Both the position numbers and the translations under genes were made by a program. 64,000 nt of DNA from Adiantum capillus-veneris. Its lineage: Eukaryota > Streptophyta > Polypodiopsida > Polypodiales > Pteridaceae. Shown in pieces: positions 1-12,019 of this stretch. Below the pieces are notes generated by a model. It had not been told where the DNA came from, ran no database searches, and saw nothing but the letters and a program-made list of their open reading frames with translations. The first letter of the stretch is position 1; each line of letters begins with the position of its first letter. Where the stretch lies: the NCBI GenBank assembly GCA_014529385.2, contig CM043967.1:1307001-1371000 (forward strand). Direction: 5' to 3'.

Positions 1-177
1 CCAACCCAATTTCATCCTTCAACAAGAATAGAAGGTATTAAGAAATGGTAAGATTACTGACAGTATCTTATTTAAGTTAAGAATTATCCTTTCAAAGATG
101 CTAAATGCATGCAAAGAACATAGCTTAAGGATAATATGAACCTTGTTAATGATGCTTACAATGACACAGAAGAGTAA
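1..177 (+). pseudogene. C-terminal end of gypsy pol (chromodomain relic)
   Basis: This stretch aligns by eye with the end of the chromovirus pol at about 53290-53432: the same run of an arginine-rich chromodomain, an NYPF-like motif and the NLVN-AYN tail, closing at a TAA at 175-177. It would be the extreme C-terminus of an integrase, whose chromodomain steers insertion into marked chromatin. Frameshifts and a premature stop break it, and the rest of the element lies outside the window. The 3' UTR that follows also matches the other copy. Confidence 0.75.
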
Positions 178-540
178 GCAAATGTAAAAGAAATGCATTT
201 TAAATGATCAATGTTTTTGTCTTATAAGACTCTCTTTTTATATTTTGTGCACAAATTTTAAGAAGTATGCATACTTAGGATCATGTTTGTGATGACTACG
301 TCTCCCAAACACCAAGTAGAACATGTCACTCTACTTTGGAAGTATGATATGGACTAAAGAGCAGACATGCTTGCGGTAGACAGTGTCTCTCAAGCACCAA
401 GTAGACTAGTCATCCACTCTGGAATGATGTCGTAGGGTAAAAATGGATCCTCTACACGCTAAGATCAATCGACTAATGGGTGAGACTTTACCATCTCTAT
501 CTCATAGTCGAGGACAACTATGATTTCAAGAGAGAGGTAA
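178..540 (+). other. 3' UTR and polypurine tract of the first chromovirus
   Basis: The untranslated stretch between the pol stop and the 3' LTR matches 53433-53791. It includes the TCTCCCAAACACCAAGTAGA segment and the purine-rich AAGAGAGAGGTAA just before the LTR, which would prime plus-strand DNA synthesis. No coding capacity is seen. Confidence 0.65.
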
Positions 541-2377
541 TGTCATAAAAACTAATATCTAACCAACCCAAATGATTTTATCATATTAAACTGATCACTT
601 AATGTGGGAGAATAAATGGGAACAAGGGTTAAAATATTGAGATGTGCTTATAGATCTATCTCAACACGGGGCCAATAGGAAAGGGGCCCAAATGAGAGAT
701 GGTCTATCAAAGAGCAAGGCTAACCAATGGAGCATAAGACCTTAGGGTTAGCTTCATTGAAGACCTTCAATAATGTGTGTAAAAGTCCTTTGACCTTACA
801 TAAGCTAGGGTTGAGCTTGAGGCGGGAACCTGACCCAGCTCGAGGTTCTTGTCCTGCTTGATGACTAAGGTGCTTGAGGTGCTTGATGATTGAGGTGCTT
901 GAAATGCTTGAGGTGCTTGATGATTGAGATGCTTGAGGTGCTTGACATGCTTGAGATGCTAGGGTTGTACTTGAGGTGAGAACCCAGCCCAAGCTTAAAA
1001 TGTTTAAGGTCCAAGCTTGTGGTGGGAACTGGACCTATGCATGAGGGGCTTGAGGTGTCAAAAAGTCAAATATTCAATCCCTACAAGGAGGGGGCGAGCC
1101 CTACATGAGGGGGGATGAGAGAGAACACCCACACACTCACACAAGGCATGCATGGTACAAAGAAAGCAAAAGGGACACTTGTCAAGTTTCTCCTCATGTT
1201 GCCCTCATGGTGTGCGTGAAGCCTATTGGTTGGCCACCCAAGGGGTCCAATGATAATTTAGGAGATTTAATTAATTGATTTTGAATTTATCAAGTCCTCT
1301 CTCTCAAAGGGGAAAGGGGGACACTTGTCCCAAGGCTACCCTTGCTGATTGTAATGCCTCCTGCTTGTGATTGGCTAGGCCTGGAGGGGTCCAATGAGCT
1401 TTAAGCATGAGCTACAAGGGGGGTCGGCCCAAGCAAGCTAGGGGTTTCTTAGGGGATATACTCACCCACACACACTCACAAACACTCTCATGGTGTACTA
1501 TGCAAGGTGCAAGAGCTCCATCTCCTTCTCCAAGCTCCTTGAGAAGTTGAGAGCCTACACCAACACTCTTGGCTATGGGATGCAAATCCAACCAAGAGAT
1601 ATGCTTCAATGCTTAAGCTTTCCATCTTCTCCATCTTCATTAATATGCTATTATGTATGCTAAGCAAAAAGAGTGATGATAAGTGAGGAACTATTTCTTT
1701 CTCCTATGGAATACTTCTTCTTCCTCTTCCCTACCCTCATTCCCTGCTAGCTCTCTCCACCTTCGAAGGTGTTTGAGGTCTTGGGATTGAGGCTTGGGAT
1801 AGTCAATGCTTTCCATAAGTTTATGTTATGCTTATTTCAAGAAGGCTAATGGTTTACAAGTAGATTAATTACTTCATGCTAGTAGATTAATTGTAATGCA
1901 AGGTAGATTAATTGTTGCTTTAAACACAAGTTGATGCATAAAAGTTCACATCTTCATGTACCCAAATGATTTAGGGAACACAAGGATTGATAATTCTTAC
2001 AAGTTCTTGATTGTTTTCAAGCTAAGATTGATTGTTGCTATTAAGGAAAAGCTTGATGTATGAAGCTTCCATCTTCATACCGCCAAAGAGGTCTCAAGGA
2101 ACACAAAGATTGTATTGTACCAAGTCTCTCTTAATGAGAGAATCTATAATACAAATGCCTTTTGGAGGGGGGACCGGCTCCACATAAATCCGGTCCTCAA
2201 CTGTTGTCATATTCTCTAAAGTCTTTCTCTTGCAAAAGTATTGCTCATGTCTAGTTAATTAAGTGCTATGATTAAGTTGCTACTACCGATTAAGTTCACC
2301 CTCTATGCTCTCAAAGGTGCTCACTCTAATTCTCTTAATTCTGCTATTCTCTAAGTTCATAGGCCATTTCTATTACA
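541..2377 (+). repeat. 3' LTR of a chromovirus (gypsy), family of the 46.5 kb element
   Basis: It starts TGTCATAA directly after the polypurine tract and ends TTACA, so it has the TG...CA termini of an LTR, 1837 bp. Blocks shared with the 46518-48067 LTR include the start, the paired ATTGG/CCAAT modules, the GAGGGGGGACCGGCTCC block and the AGGCCATT-TTACA end. It is clearly diverged from the younger copy. The partner 5' LTR is outside the window, so the target duplication cannot be checked. Confidence 0.75.
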
Positions 2378-2936
2378 CTAATTTACTAGGCTTGCCAAAA
2401 AAAATCGCACTCAAATTAAAGAAGGGCACAATTAAAACGCTTTTGGTTTTCATGCCGAAATTTGAGAATTTACCGCTAAAACGTGCAAGACATTTCCAGT
2501 TTTTTTCAATGTAGGCTTGGAATTTAGCCAAGATTTTCCAATTTTAGTTGGTTAAAAAATATGGTAAACCCTAGTTTTTTGCAAACATTGGAAATATATA
2601 GAGACATAATAAAAGCTCTTTTGATTTTCAGGTTAAAAGTTGAAGAATTGAAAATATCTACACTAAAAATTGCAAAATTTTGCCGGTTTTCTTCAAGGCA
2701 AGCTTGGAATATAGCCCAAATTTTAAAAATTTATATAAATATAAATATAGTAAACCTAGGTTTTTTGTCAACATGGGCCTCGAATAGCCCCAAAAAATGA
2801 AAGGGCATGGTGGATATAGAGGAGTTGGAAGCTCACTACATCCATTGTCCCTCTCTTGCCACCTTAAGGATAGTATGTGACAAAAGGAGACGTGCACCTG
2901 TCAAAAATTTGTTACATCCTAACGTGGGGCATCGAC

Positions 2937-2937
<1 letters not shown>

Positions 2938-2990
<53 letters not shown>
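2938..2990. repeat. (GA)n microsatellite
   Basis: An uninterrupted run of GA dinucleotides, about 25 units. Any open frame across it is a dipeptide artefact. Confidence 0.95.
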
Positions 2991-2991
<1 letters not shown>

Positions 2992-3960
2992 TGGCCCACT
3001 GCTGTGCCATGTTCATGTCCACCGTGTCGCCTCCTAGCTACATCCTCGATTGCCTCCTGCAAGCTGTCGATACCTGCTTGCCACCCTTTGCGCCTTTTCT
3101 CCCTTGCGATTGCCACGTGCCTCCCATCCTTCAAAGCCCTCAATTCTGGTTGGCCACGACACCCTGATCTTTTCCTTTCACTTCCAAAACTTGCTTGGTA
3201 TCTTTGTAGATACACGTCAATACAACATGGGTCCTCCCCTATGTTATTATTGCAATCGTTTTTTCTTTCTTTTTCCATGTAGAGATGCTCTAGGCTTCTA
3301 GCCTTTTCTTAGTTATTGCAAAAGGTGTTAATTTTAAATTGTCATCGACAATACTATACTTTTGCACATTGTACTACCATGTTTTCTTTTCTATTGGGCT
3401 TGATATCAGCGTTGCCCCATGGGATACAAAGTTATGTCTTTAGTCTTTGTATCTAGCAATTGTTGTGCTTCAAGTATCTATAGCATAATTTTGTCCTCCT
3501 CATAATCGATATCTAGCTCATCTTTGATTTGCTTTATGCTTGAAAGCATCACATACAAAAGACCCGAGGCAAAGTTTTCTCTTATCTCCAATAATCACTG
3601 GAAAAGTGGACTTGTGGTACCAAGTTCCATTGAATGTTTTTATACCTAGTTTTGATCATCACACCTTTGGGTATTTTGCCAATTTTGTGGAAGTTAATGT
3701 CTTCAATCCAGCTTTGAAGCTCGTGTACATTTTGTGCATTCTAGTTAAGGTCAACTTGGATCATGTCCTTTTATCCTTATGTCAAAGAATTGGATTCATG
3801 CGACAAAATTGTGATTTAACAAAAATAATCTTATGGGTCTTTTTTTAGAATAAAATAAGCAGCTTTACATGTCCATCATATTTTAAATTCCATGACTCAT
3901 GTCAAAAAATACTTGCTTTTCATGCTTTTGGCGCTTTTCCCCAAAAAAAAAGAAGCATAA

Positions 3961-4071
3961 TTGTTTCCTATCTCTACTAGGTCCAAGGAAGTCCTAGTTG
4001 TTTCCTATCTCTACTAGGTCCAAGGAAGTCATAATTGTTTCCTATCTCTAATAGGTCCAAGGAAGTCATAG
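3961..4071. repeat. 37-bp minisatellite, three copies
   Basis: The unit starting TTGTTTCCTATCTCTACTAG recurs at 3961, 3998 and 4035, an exact 37-bp period with one or two substitutions per copy. Confidence 0.9.
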
Positions 4072-5186
4072 TTCAAATTTGATTTTTTTAATAAAGAAAA
4101 TTTCCTTTTGGTGCTTTCTGCAGCAACTTGTTTTTGCGACTTTTTATGAGCACGAGATCTATGTAGAGAGGCTATATGACGACAAAAAGGAGCTTTTTTG
4201 GATTTCTTTTCCTGAAAAGCAATGTCATAATGGTTTGAAAATGTGGTACGATGAAATTTATTTCTTGATTCTATCATTCTCATCGACCCATTATGTCTCT
4301 AGATTGGCTAGGGCGCAGCAGTCTAAGAGTGATCGAACACCGGTTTATGCATGATAAATGTTATCAAAACACATCCATCCAAGGCAGTAGCAGACCCCGA
4401 TGGTAGCCAGGTTGGAAGGTACAAAGCTTGTTCAATTTTAACTTGATCTTGAGTTTATTTTGTAGACAAGCGACCCATGTTTACTGCATTGAGAAGGGTT
4501 CTTTGTATAAAATGTTTGCTGAAACGTTTATCAACTTTTCCAAGGCTTTGCCACCCAACATGAAGAGTACACCCAAGCATCCAAGGATAGCCAGGCAGGA
4601 TGCATTATGTCATTAGGGGTCTGTAATAAATATTCTATGTATTTTCTCTCTGCACTCAGCAATTTAAGGCATGAGTGATGCCTAAAACAGTTCCAAAAGC
4701 TTTGACGCTCGAATGATGCTTGTACGTGGAGTTAGCAAAGAAAGCAAGGTTTGTTCACTACCGTATTGTTGTTACGGCTTGACCCTTGCAATTTTTCTCA
4801 TGCATGGAATGTGCATGTTTGAAGAAGCATCAAAACACTCCAAGCCCAGACATGTAATTCAAGTTCATTAGCGAATTGTTACTATGTTCATCAGTGAATT
4901 ATCATTCTATGAAGCAAGGCTTCAATTTTATGCATTTGGCATAGTGGCTTCCCAAGTTTGGGATACACTATTAGCATACGGACTTGAGGGCACTTTGTAA
5001 GCGTATATGAATGGTCTTTCACTGGGTGCGGGCATGAACCAAGCCAAGGGGCTTACATAGTACATAAAACCGCTCTACGTATATCGACATCATGTAAGGC
5101 CCTACGATGGCTTGTTAAGTGTTGCATTCATAATCAATGCATGATCAACTCTAACTATGCTCGAATAGAGAATTGAGATATGCACA

Positions 5187-5224
5187 TTCCAATTACAAAA
5201 TAAACTTGCTACATGGATTACACA

Positions 5225-5286
<62 letters not shown>

Positions 5287-6368
5287 TAAAACTTTACTTT
5301 CATCTTATCTACCATCAATGATGCGTTCTCTTTGAGCGCACATCCCATGACTTAAGCAGACAAAGAAGGCCCACAATGTTTTGATATTCAGAAAAAATCA
5401 TAATCCTAATTTGTTAGCTTGTAAATTAGGATTTCCAATAATCTTAATGAGCGGTCTCCAACCTATAAATAGGCCCCTCTTCTTCTTGTAAAGGATCCCC
5501 AATATCTCACATAGCACCCCAACACTCTATGGGTGAGGAGAGACTTAGGCGTAGCAACCACTTTGTGAGCTTCACTTTTGGTGTGAGAGAAGCTTTCGAG
5601 CTACACATTGCAAGTGAGAGAGCATGAGTTCAAAATTTCAAAACCACTATTGTATATGATCCTCCATCATCAATAAATTGTGGTGCATCAAAGGCGTGAT
5701 TCGACGTTCAAATCTTCGTCCTTCCACTTGTGCAATACGGTTTGGTGAATTCAAGGTGACTTGTGCATTTTAAGTTTCTATCATTTGATCTTGTTTGAGA
5801 AAGTGTGTTAGTGTGTTTTCATTACCAATTTTGTGTTCATTGTAAGAGGGTATTGTGGTGAGAGGTCTCCCACACCCTAAGACAATGTGTGTGTGTTGGC
5901 AATGTTTAGCATTCACTAAGCATTGAGTTAGTTTTGTATAAGCTCTACGATAGCATCATAATTAACCATCTTCATTTGCAAGTCACAAACAAGGTATTAC
6001 GCAAGTTTCATTCCTCTCTCTCTTCCCTTTGCTCTAGCTCTCTCTGCTCCATTTGGTGTGTCTTGGTGAGAGATTGCTTGTGTGTGTTTTGTGGCGCATC
6101 TTCTTGGTTGTGAAAAAATCTCTCTTGCGTCCTAGTTCGCATACCATAACTAGGTGGTGCCCCTTCACTCGTTTGGATGTGGGTTTGTTGTTGTGTTTCT
6201 TGCTTGTGGTTGACCCAACCCCAATTTAGCAGCACGGGAGCCTTGAGGGGTGTTTAGAGGTCGCCTCTCTTGTTGCCCGTCTTGGACCGCCTCAATAGAA
6301 TTTCTTTTGGTTAGCTACCAAGTTACGTTCCAATTACAAAATAAACTTGCTACATGGATTACACACAT
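5187..6368. mobile_element. 1.1 kb insertion flanked by a 41-bp direct duplication
   Basis: The 41 bases beginning TTCCAATTACAAAATAAAC at 5187-5227 are repeated exactly at 6328-6368. Between them lie a (TC)n tract (5228-5283) and about 1 kb that itself looks like an LTR on the plus strand: a CCTATAAATAGG TATA-type box near 5462 and an AATAAA signal near 5671. No protein is encoded. A 41-bp flank is far longer than an LTR or transposon target duplication, so a repair or template-switch event is possible. Confidence 0.5.
5228..5283. repeat. (TC)n microsatellite
   Basis: A pure CT/TC run of about 28 units, starting exactly at the end of the left 41-bp duplicate. Confidence 0.95.
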
Positions 6369-6619
6369 AGATTTGTACATGGTTGTCTTTATATAGAAGA
6401 GCTAGAGCTTACCTATAGGATGGCATCACTAGTAAGGTGCACAAAATATTTAAGATATTATTCTTTAGATAGTGCCATGTAGGCTACTAAGCTAGATAGT
6501 GTGCCACATAGGCTAAGAGATGGTGCATACACCATAGCTAAGAATGGATCAGGCAATAGGACATGCCCACCCAACAATCCTCCCCTTGGGCATGGACTAC
6601 AAATGAAGACAACATACAT

Positions 6620-7953
6620 TATCCACTCAGGATGACATTGAGATGACCGATCCACACAAGATGATTATACAATATCCACATATGACATAAAGCTGTTATC
6701 TCCTTCTTCATAAGATTCTTCTTCCTTGTCTTCTTCAGCTATGTGTGCTACTCCTTGCACCTTCATGTTTCCTTTCATGTTGCCTCTTGCTTTGTCGTCG
6801 TTGAAGCTGCTACCACTACTGCTATTGTTGGAGTTCCTTGCATAACATCTAGAACTTCAAGGGGGGTGTCCCTTCTTTCCACATACATTACAAGACTTGT
6901 TCAAGTAACAGTCTTTAGCAATGTGGCCTAAATTTTGACAATCAAAACATTTCTTGACTTTACTAGATGAGGATGATGCTACATAAGTTCCTCTCGTTGA
7001 AGGGAAGTCTTTCATGTGTTTCTTTTCTTTTGCCTGTAGTGAATTTCCCACACCCCAAAGTGTAGGTGTGGTTTCTTCTCTTCTAACACGATGATAATGT
7101 GATCATAAGAAGAAGGTAACACACTTAGAAGTGATACAACATCTGGATGTAGGTGAGCTAGGTAACAATGCTTTTTAGCCTATTGACTAGGCTTGCTATG
7201 TCTTCCTCCTTGAGCATTGTGAGCTTGTAGAGTTGCTTCTTGAGACTTATTTTGCTTTTCTTAGCTTTTGCTCCAAAATTATTTTCTAAAATGTTCCAAG
7301 CTTTTTTTGCATGATGAAATTCATCTATAAAATGTACGTAATTATCATGTAGAGAAGTGACTATGATGACTAAAGCTTGTTCATCTTTAGCTTGGGTTTT
7401 TGCACTTACGTTGGAAGTTATAATCCTAGTTTGTACCCCTTCTAGTTTTGTTTGCACTAAAGGTGCCTTGATTATTGCTCATAAGTTCTTTTTCATCAAA
7501 TATCCTCTTAATTTTGTCTACCACGTATGGAAGCCCTCTCCGTTGAATTTTTTCACTTCTTTCTCACTCATTGTAGAACTAGAGGATCTTAACTTTTATC
7601 ACACTCTCCTAATGCCAGTGTTTGTCTCTTTACAATTGGATTATCACCAAAATGATACCATACAAATCATAAAAAAGTCTTGCAAGATCTTAAAAATTGA
7701 CAACTTTATTCACCAGACTTTGAGTGTGATTAGGAAAATCTTCTTGAAGATCGTTTTTACCGACTTATTCAATGGGGTTGAATTGTGGTTGAATTTTGAG
7801 ACACTGATGTTGAAGAGGTGGTTGTTGCTAGCTAAGCTTTTTGCACCAATGTTCTTAATATTCTTGTCTTGACACTCTTGCTTTTTGTGCAATCAAAGTG
7901 GTTGAATTCTCTTGATTGGATTTTGAATTCAAAGTAGTGTTGCTACTAGCCAT
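6620..7953 (-). pseudogene. copia-type Gag remnant (UBN2-like, two zinc knuckles)
   Basis: The minus-strand start is an ATG at 7951-7953 (MASSNTTLNSKSNQ), followed after frameshifts by a UBN2-like gag block at about 7457-7158 (motifs KKAWNILENNFGAKAK and LYKLTMLKEEDIASLVNRLK). A CCHC zinc knuckle (CFDCQNLGHIAKDC) and the start of a second (CNVCGKKGH) lie at about 6960-6860. Gag would package element RNA. Directly downstream are a polypurine tract and the LTR, so protease, integrase and RT are absent. Several frameshifts make this copy non-functional. Confidence 0.65.
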
Positions 7954-9038
7954 GCAAGGAGTCCATGAACTTGCTTCTTTGAGGCGATCGGATGTGATAT
8001 TGATAATGCTTTTTGGTGGGAAGCCTATCTAAGGCAAATGAAGCTCAATATATTGCAGCTTACAAAATGAAGCACATAGTGTGCGCAAAACGTGGTGTTC
8101 CATGTGGACAAAATATGTGGTGACTTCAACTGGATGCAATTGGAAATATTGTTTCCATGAACTAGGTGCGTGTAGATACAGCATTCACAATAGCCAATAA
8201 TGGATGAGCGTGCATGCTAGAAATGTGGGGGTAAAATCAGTGCATAGGGGTATCATAGTAGGGCTTGGCAGTAAGGACCATGTGGTCATGATAGGCCTTA
8301 TGGATTAGATGCTTGGTAGCTAAAGATAGGGTGTGGTGAGCATTAGTAATGGCTTCAAGAAGATGTAGCCAAAAGCAGGTGATCATGAGGTCAGAAAACC
8401 CCCAAAAAAATAGTGGCAGTCGATTAATGTCTCTGATGAGTGTGTAGGGTTGGTAAGATCCGGCCAAGTCCAATTGGTGAAAATAAACTCTTATAGCCGA
8501 TTGCTATGAGAACACACATAGAGTACTATGGGGTGAAGTGAATTCAAGCAATGCTTGGGGTTATATGGAGGGTTTTATGGAACGAAATAGAGCTTGTAAG
8601 CCTTGAGCTTTCTCAAAGCAAGAAAGGGCATGAGCTATTGCTGAGGATTTTAGGCTTGAGGGCGTGAAGATGGTGGGCGACAGTTGTAGTGATGAGCTAC
8701 ATGCCTTGGGGTTGCGCATCCTTAATCCTTGTTGATGGCAAGCTTTTGAAGCTTGGCTATGGAGTGAGCTTGTGGGGGAAAGCTCACAAGCAAGAAATGC
8801 GTCTTCTTGAAAAAGTAAGCTTGATTTTCATTCTTGAGCCTTCATTTAAAAAACTTCTCAAAACCCTTTTCATTAAATGAAGAGAAACAAGGTTCTAACA
8901 GTTGCCCTCAAATACTCATCTCCCTATGGCACTTAGCATGAGCTAAGTGAGATACTTCGCCTAGCCTAGAGATACAAACACCTAATAATATAATATTACT
9001 TTAATAGTTATAAAATAAATAAAGAAGCCTCACATTAA
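7954..9038 (-). other. Leader between primer site and gag of the copia derivative
   Basis: About 1.1 kb of minus-strand leader separates the primer site from the gag ATG. The short open frames in it (for example 8237-8473 and 8689-8880) match nothing I recognise, and I do not call them genes. Confidence 0.5.
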
Positions 9039-9052
9039 GCTATGATACCAAT
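9039..9052 (-). promoter_or_regulatory. Primer binding site (initiator tRNA-Met type)
   Basis: On the minus strand this reads ATTGGTATCATAGC, one mismatch from the usual TGGTATCAGAGC complement of initiator tRNA-Met. It sits directly inside the presumed 5' LTR. Confidence 0.6.
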
Positions 9053-9145
9053 TGTGAAGCACTACGGTAGATTGTTAAATGTCACATTGATAATCAATGT
9101 ATGATTAATTCTAATTATGCTCAAATAGAGAAATGAGGTATGCAA
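9053..9145 (-). repeat. Truncated 5' LTR of the copia derivative
   Basis: It starts TGTGAAGCAC on the plus strand beside the primer site. Its ~93 bp match 5093-5186 at roughly 75-80% by eye, and the similarity then stops abruptly. The rest of the LTR is deleted or replaced. Confidence 0.55.
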
Positions 9146-12019
9146 GTTCATGTGATTAGTTGAACTTCCTAAGAGAGGTTCAAGGCAAGCAACCTCTTGA
9201 TTCCATTGCAATTCTGTAGACTTGCAACCACACATTTATGCCTGAGTTATGTTGATTTGACATATCTTTTAAATCTATGCAAGGCATCTCTTTTAAAAAA
9301 CCAAAGAATACCTAGTATGACTACTTTCTTTTGAGTTTTGCAATTCTTGTTAGCTACTGAGCTAACAAGAGCATCAAGCAGGAATCCACACATTTTTTCA
9401 AGCCTAATGATTGTAATCAAACCCATTTTATTACTGAAAAATTCCGCGAGTCCAAAGCCGTTGTAATGATATTGAGTAACAAGGAGTCTAAAGGGGCCAA
9501 TGGCTTTCACGCTTGTAATTCTATGTAGTCTCTTAACCTTACAATGAGCCCAAATTAGCTAGGAATCCATTTTTACACCTTGGCTAAGGTATATAAGCCA
9601 ATTTTTGTAACTTTAAGACAAAAGTTTTGGATAATAAAGAGTAAGCATTGGTGTAGTAGCTCAATGACTGTCTACAGTTTCTTCAATCTCTTGTCTCTCT
9701 CGCGTACGGTATTGCATTGCTATTCTGAGCATACCAATGTGTTCGCAGGTGAAAGCTCTCTCTTTGAATGTAACTTTCTCATGATAAAGTGTGCTTTTAG
9801 TTGTGCCCACTGTCTACGAGCATATTTTTGTTCCCTATGCCCAATACACGCACTAAAACTGGATTTTGACCTTAGGGATAGATAGAGCATGTCTAGGGGA
9901 AGCTGTAGAGCTCTTCTGCGACCAAAACCGACAACCCTAAAATAGGATATTTATCTTATGCACGATTTTTTTCGGGTGTCAAAAATGACATTTGAGCACA
10001 CGAGAGTGTAGAGGATACCTTGCCCATGCTAGATATTGTATTTTATTCCATTTGGAGACCTGTAGCTACACAAATTTGTATGAATAAGGTTACGATAAAG
10101 AAAGTAGCTTTTGGTGTCTGACACACACTTGAGACTTAGATAAGTAGAATCGATATAGACTTGGGTTTTTCGAGAGATTATCTATCTCTTGTAGCTTCCA
10201 TGCACTAGTTGGGTCAGCTACGTCCCACGGATTGACATTTTATGTATGTAGTTCTCGCTTTGCTAGCATTGATATGGTGAGGCTTGGCAACCGACCGACA
10301 TTTTGGCGATGTTGCTGGGGATGAGGCAACCTAGACTAAAGAAAAACCCAAAACACTCACTTGAATTTCCATTAATTCCTCTAGTTTCAATTAGAGTAAC
10401 ACATTTCTTATGCTTGTCACGACTGAGGGGTGCTTTAGAGTAGAGATACTCAGGAGCTTCAGATAGTAGGATGACTAGGTATAGGATCCTTGAGACTGGC
10501 TACTGGTTTGGTAAGGGTGTTACCTAGATAGAAAGTAGGGAATTGAGACTGAAAGTTGCATTTTCCACTTTTTGCACTCTTTTTTATGTCCAGTAGGAGT
10601 AGGGTAAGTAGAAAATTATCAGGAGTGCATCTGGTCAAAGGTGCATTGAAGAAAACCAAAAAAAAAAAGAAAAGTCTATCTTCGGTGTGCTGAAGATAGA
10701 CAAGGGGTTTCTAAGACTAAAACTGAGAAATTGAACTTACAAGGTGGTAGACCAACTTGTTTAGACCATCCCCATTGATTTTGAAAACATTTGGATCACT
10801 GAAAGGTCTGGTCAAGCCCAAAATTAAAAAAATGCAGACTTCATAGAAAATTAATAAGGAAAAATTAAATCAGGCTAAAACTTGAAACTAGGGTGTGGAT
10901 AAATCCTAAAACATGTGGGAAAATCAATCTGTGAAGAAAAAAATAAAAAATATTAAAATCTGGAAGAGATTTATCTTCGGCGCTCTGAAGATAAAACTCT
11001 AAATGAAAGGGATATTTTGCCCTGGGGGATTCACTCTATATACAAGATTGGACGCCACCTGCAAGAGCGAACAACTTTGATAAAACCCCTTTATATGACT
11101 CATATTAGGGAATATGACCCCCCTTTCTCCGCTTATACGACAATCAATGAAGAAAACTATCATACCCCTATCTTACATATAAAATTTAGGTTTCACATGA
11201 TCTGATTGAGTAAAACTAGTCAAAGAGTGTGTAGCATAGTGACTGGCCTGCACTCTGGCTACTCGTCCAATTCTGACCCATCTAAATTGCTAAAAAAACA
11301 TGGTTACAAAGTTGTGTTAGATTCTTCGTGTACATTTGCATCTATACAAACTCTTTATAGCTTTCATCTCTCAACAAATGAACTATAATCACAAAACAAG
11401 TGATTGATATAAAGCATTTTTAGTTCTTGCATGAATCTTTGTAGTTCTTGACTCACAAGTTTGAGGGCAGACTCTTTTGGGAAGCCATGACTTTGAAACA
11501 CAAAAACTTCTTCTCATTTTCCTCTTTTCTCAGTTCCCCCCCCCCCCCCCCCCCCCCTAAATATGATACCCCCTCCTTAATTTTTAAGCATGGGAGATAA
11601 ATTATTGGGGGAATGCCCCTAACTTATACGCTTATGTAACTTGTGAAAAAAACCCCCTCCCTTGCACTTACATGGTGCGATAAGTTTTCCATGGTGAATC
11701 CCCCGGGTATTTTACTCATTTTTCAATTCTGAGGGTCTATTAGGGTTATTATACAACTACTAAGCAAGTTTCATCAAGATTGGACGTGTGCAAAAATCAA
11801 TACACCAAGGGAATTGGGAAAACCAGCCTTCAAGCTCAAAAAGAGGAAAGTGTGAAACCATACAAAAATGAGGGATCCTTATCACTCCAATGCTGGCAAT
11901 GTGTCCTTTTCCTCTACATTTAGTTTTTCTCTTTCGAGTGATAAGTTGCAAAGATGGAAGGTTTTTTCCATGGAAGATGGGTAGCTACTCCACAAGGGGA
12001 GAGTTTTAAACAATGGACG
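9146..12019. other. Stretch without a recognisable gene; possible LTR end near 10300
   Basis: No open frame here shows a recognised domain. Near 10303-10321 a TTGGCGATGTTGCTGGGGA motif resembles the primer site of Tat/Athila-type gypsy elements and follows a CA end, so an old LTR may end at about 10300. A C-homopolymer lies at 11537-11557. Confidence 0.4.
10303..10321 (+). promoter_or_regulatory. Possible Tat/Athila-type primer binding site
   Basis: TTGGCGATGTTGCTGGGGA resembles the TGGCGCCGTTGCCGGGGA type of primer site and stands just after ...CCGACA, a plausible LTR end. Only the motif supports it; no gag follows. Confidence 0.35.

Larger units (their letters stand above)
2378..5092. other. 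Intergenic stretch without a recognisable gene
   Basis: Short open frames here resemble nothing I recognise. The stretch holds a diverged duplicated block (about 2430-2775), a GA microsatellite (2938-2990) and a 37-bp minisatellite (3961-4071). The rest is AT-rich sequence without visible coding signal. Confidence 0.6.
5093..6576 (-). repeat. 3' LTR of a minus-strand copia derivative, carrying an insertion
   Basis: Read on the minus strand, a polypurine tract (AAGGGGAGGATTGT, about 6575-6588) is followed by TGTTGGGTGGGC, and the segment ends at 5093 in ...CTTACA, giving TG...CA ends. A TATATAAAG box lies near 6390-6400 on the minus strand. The first ~95 bp from 5093 match 9053-9145, next to the primer site, so these are the two LTRs of one element. 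Without the inserted 5228-6368 block the LTR would be only about 340-385 bp, normal for copia. Confidence 0.65.

Noticed and set aside
4079-4354. 91-codon plus-strand frame and its minus-strand partner
   Set aside because: No motif and no homologous copy in the window; overlapping frames on both strands suggest chance.
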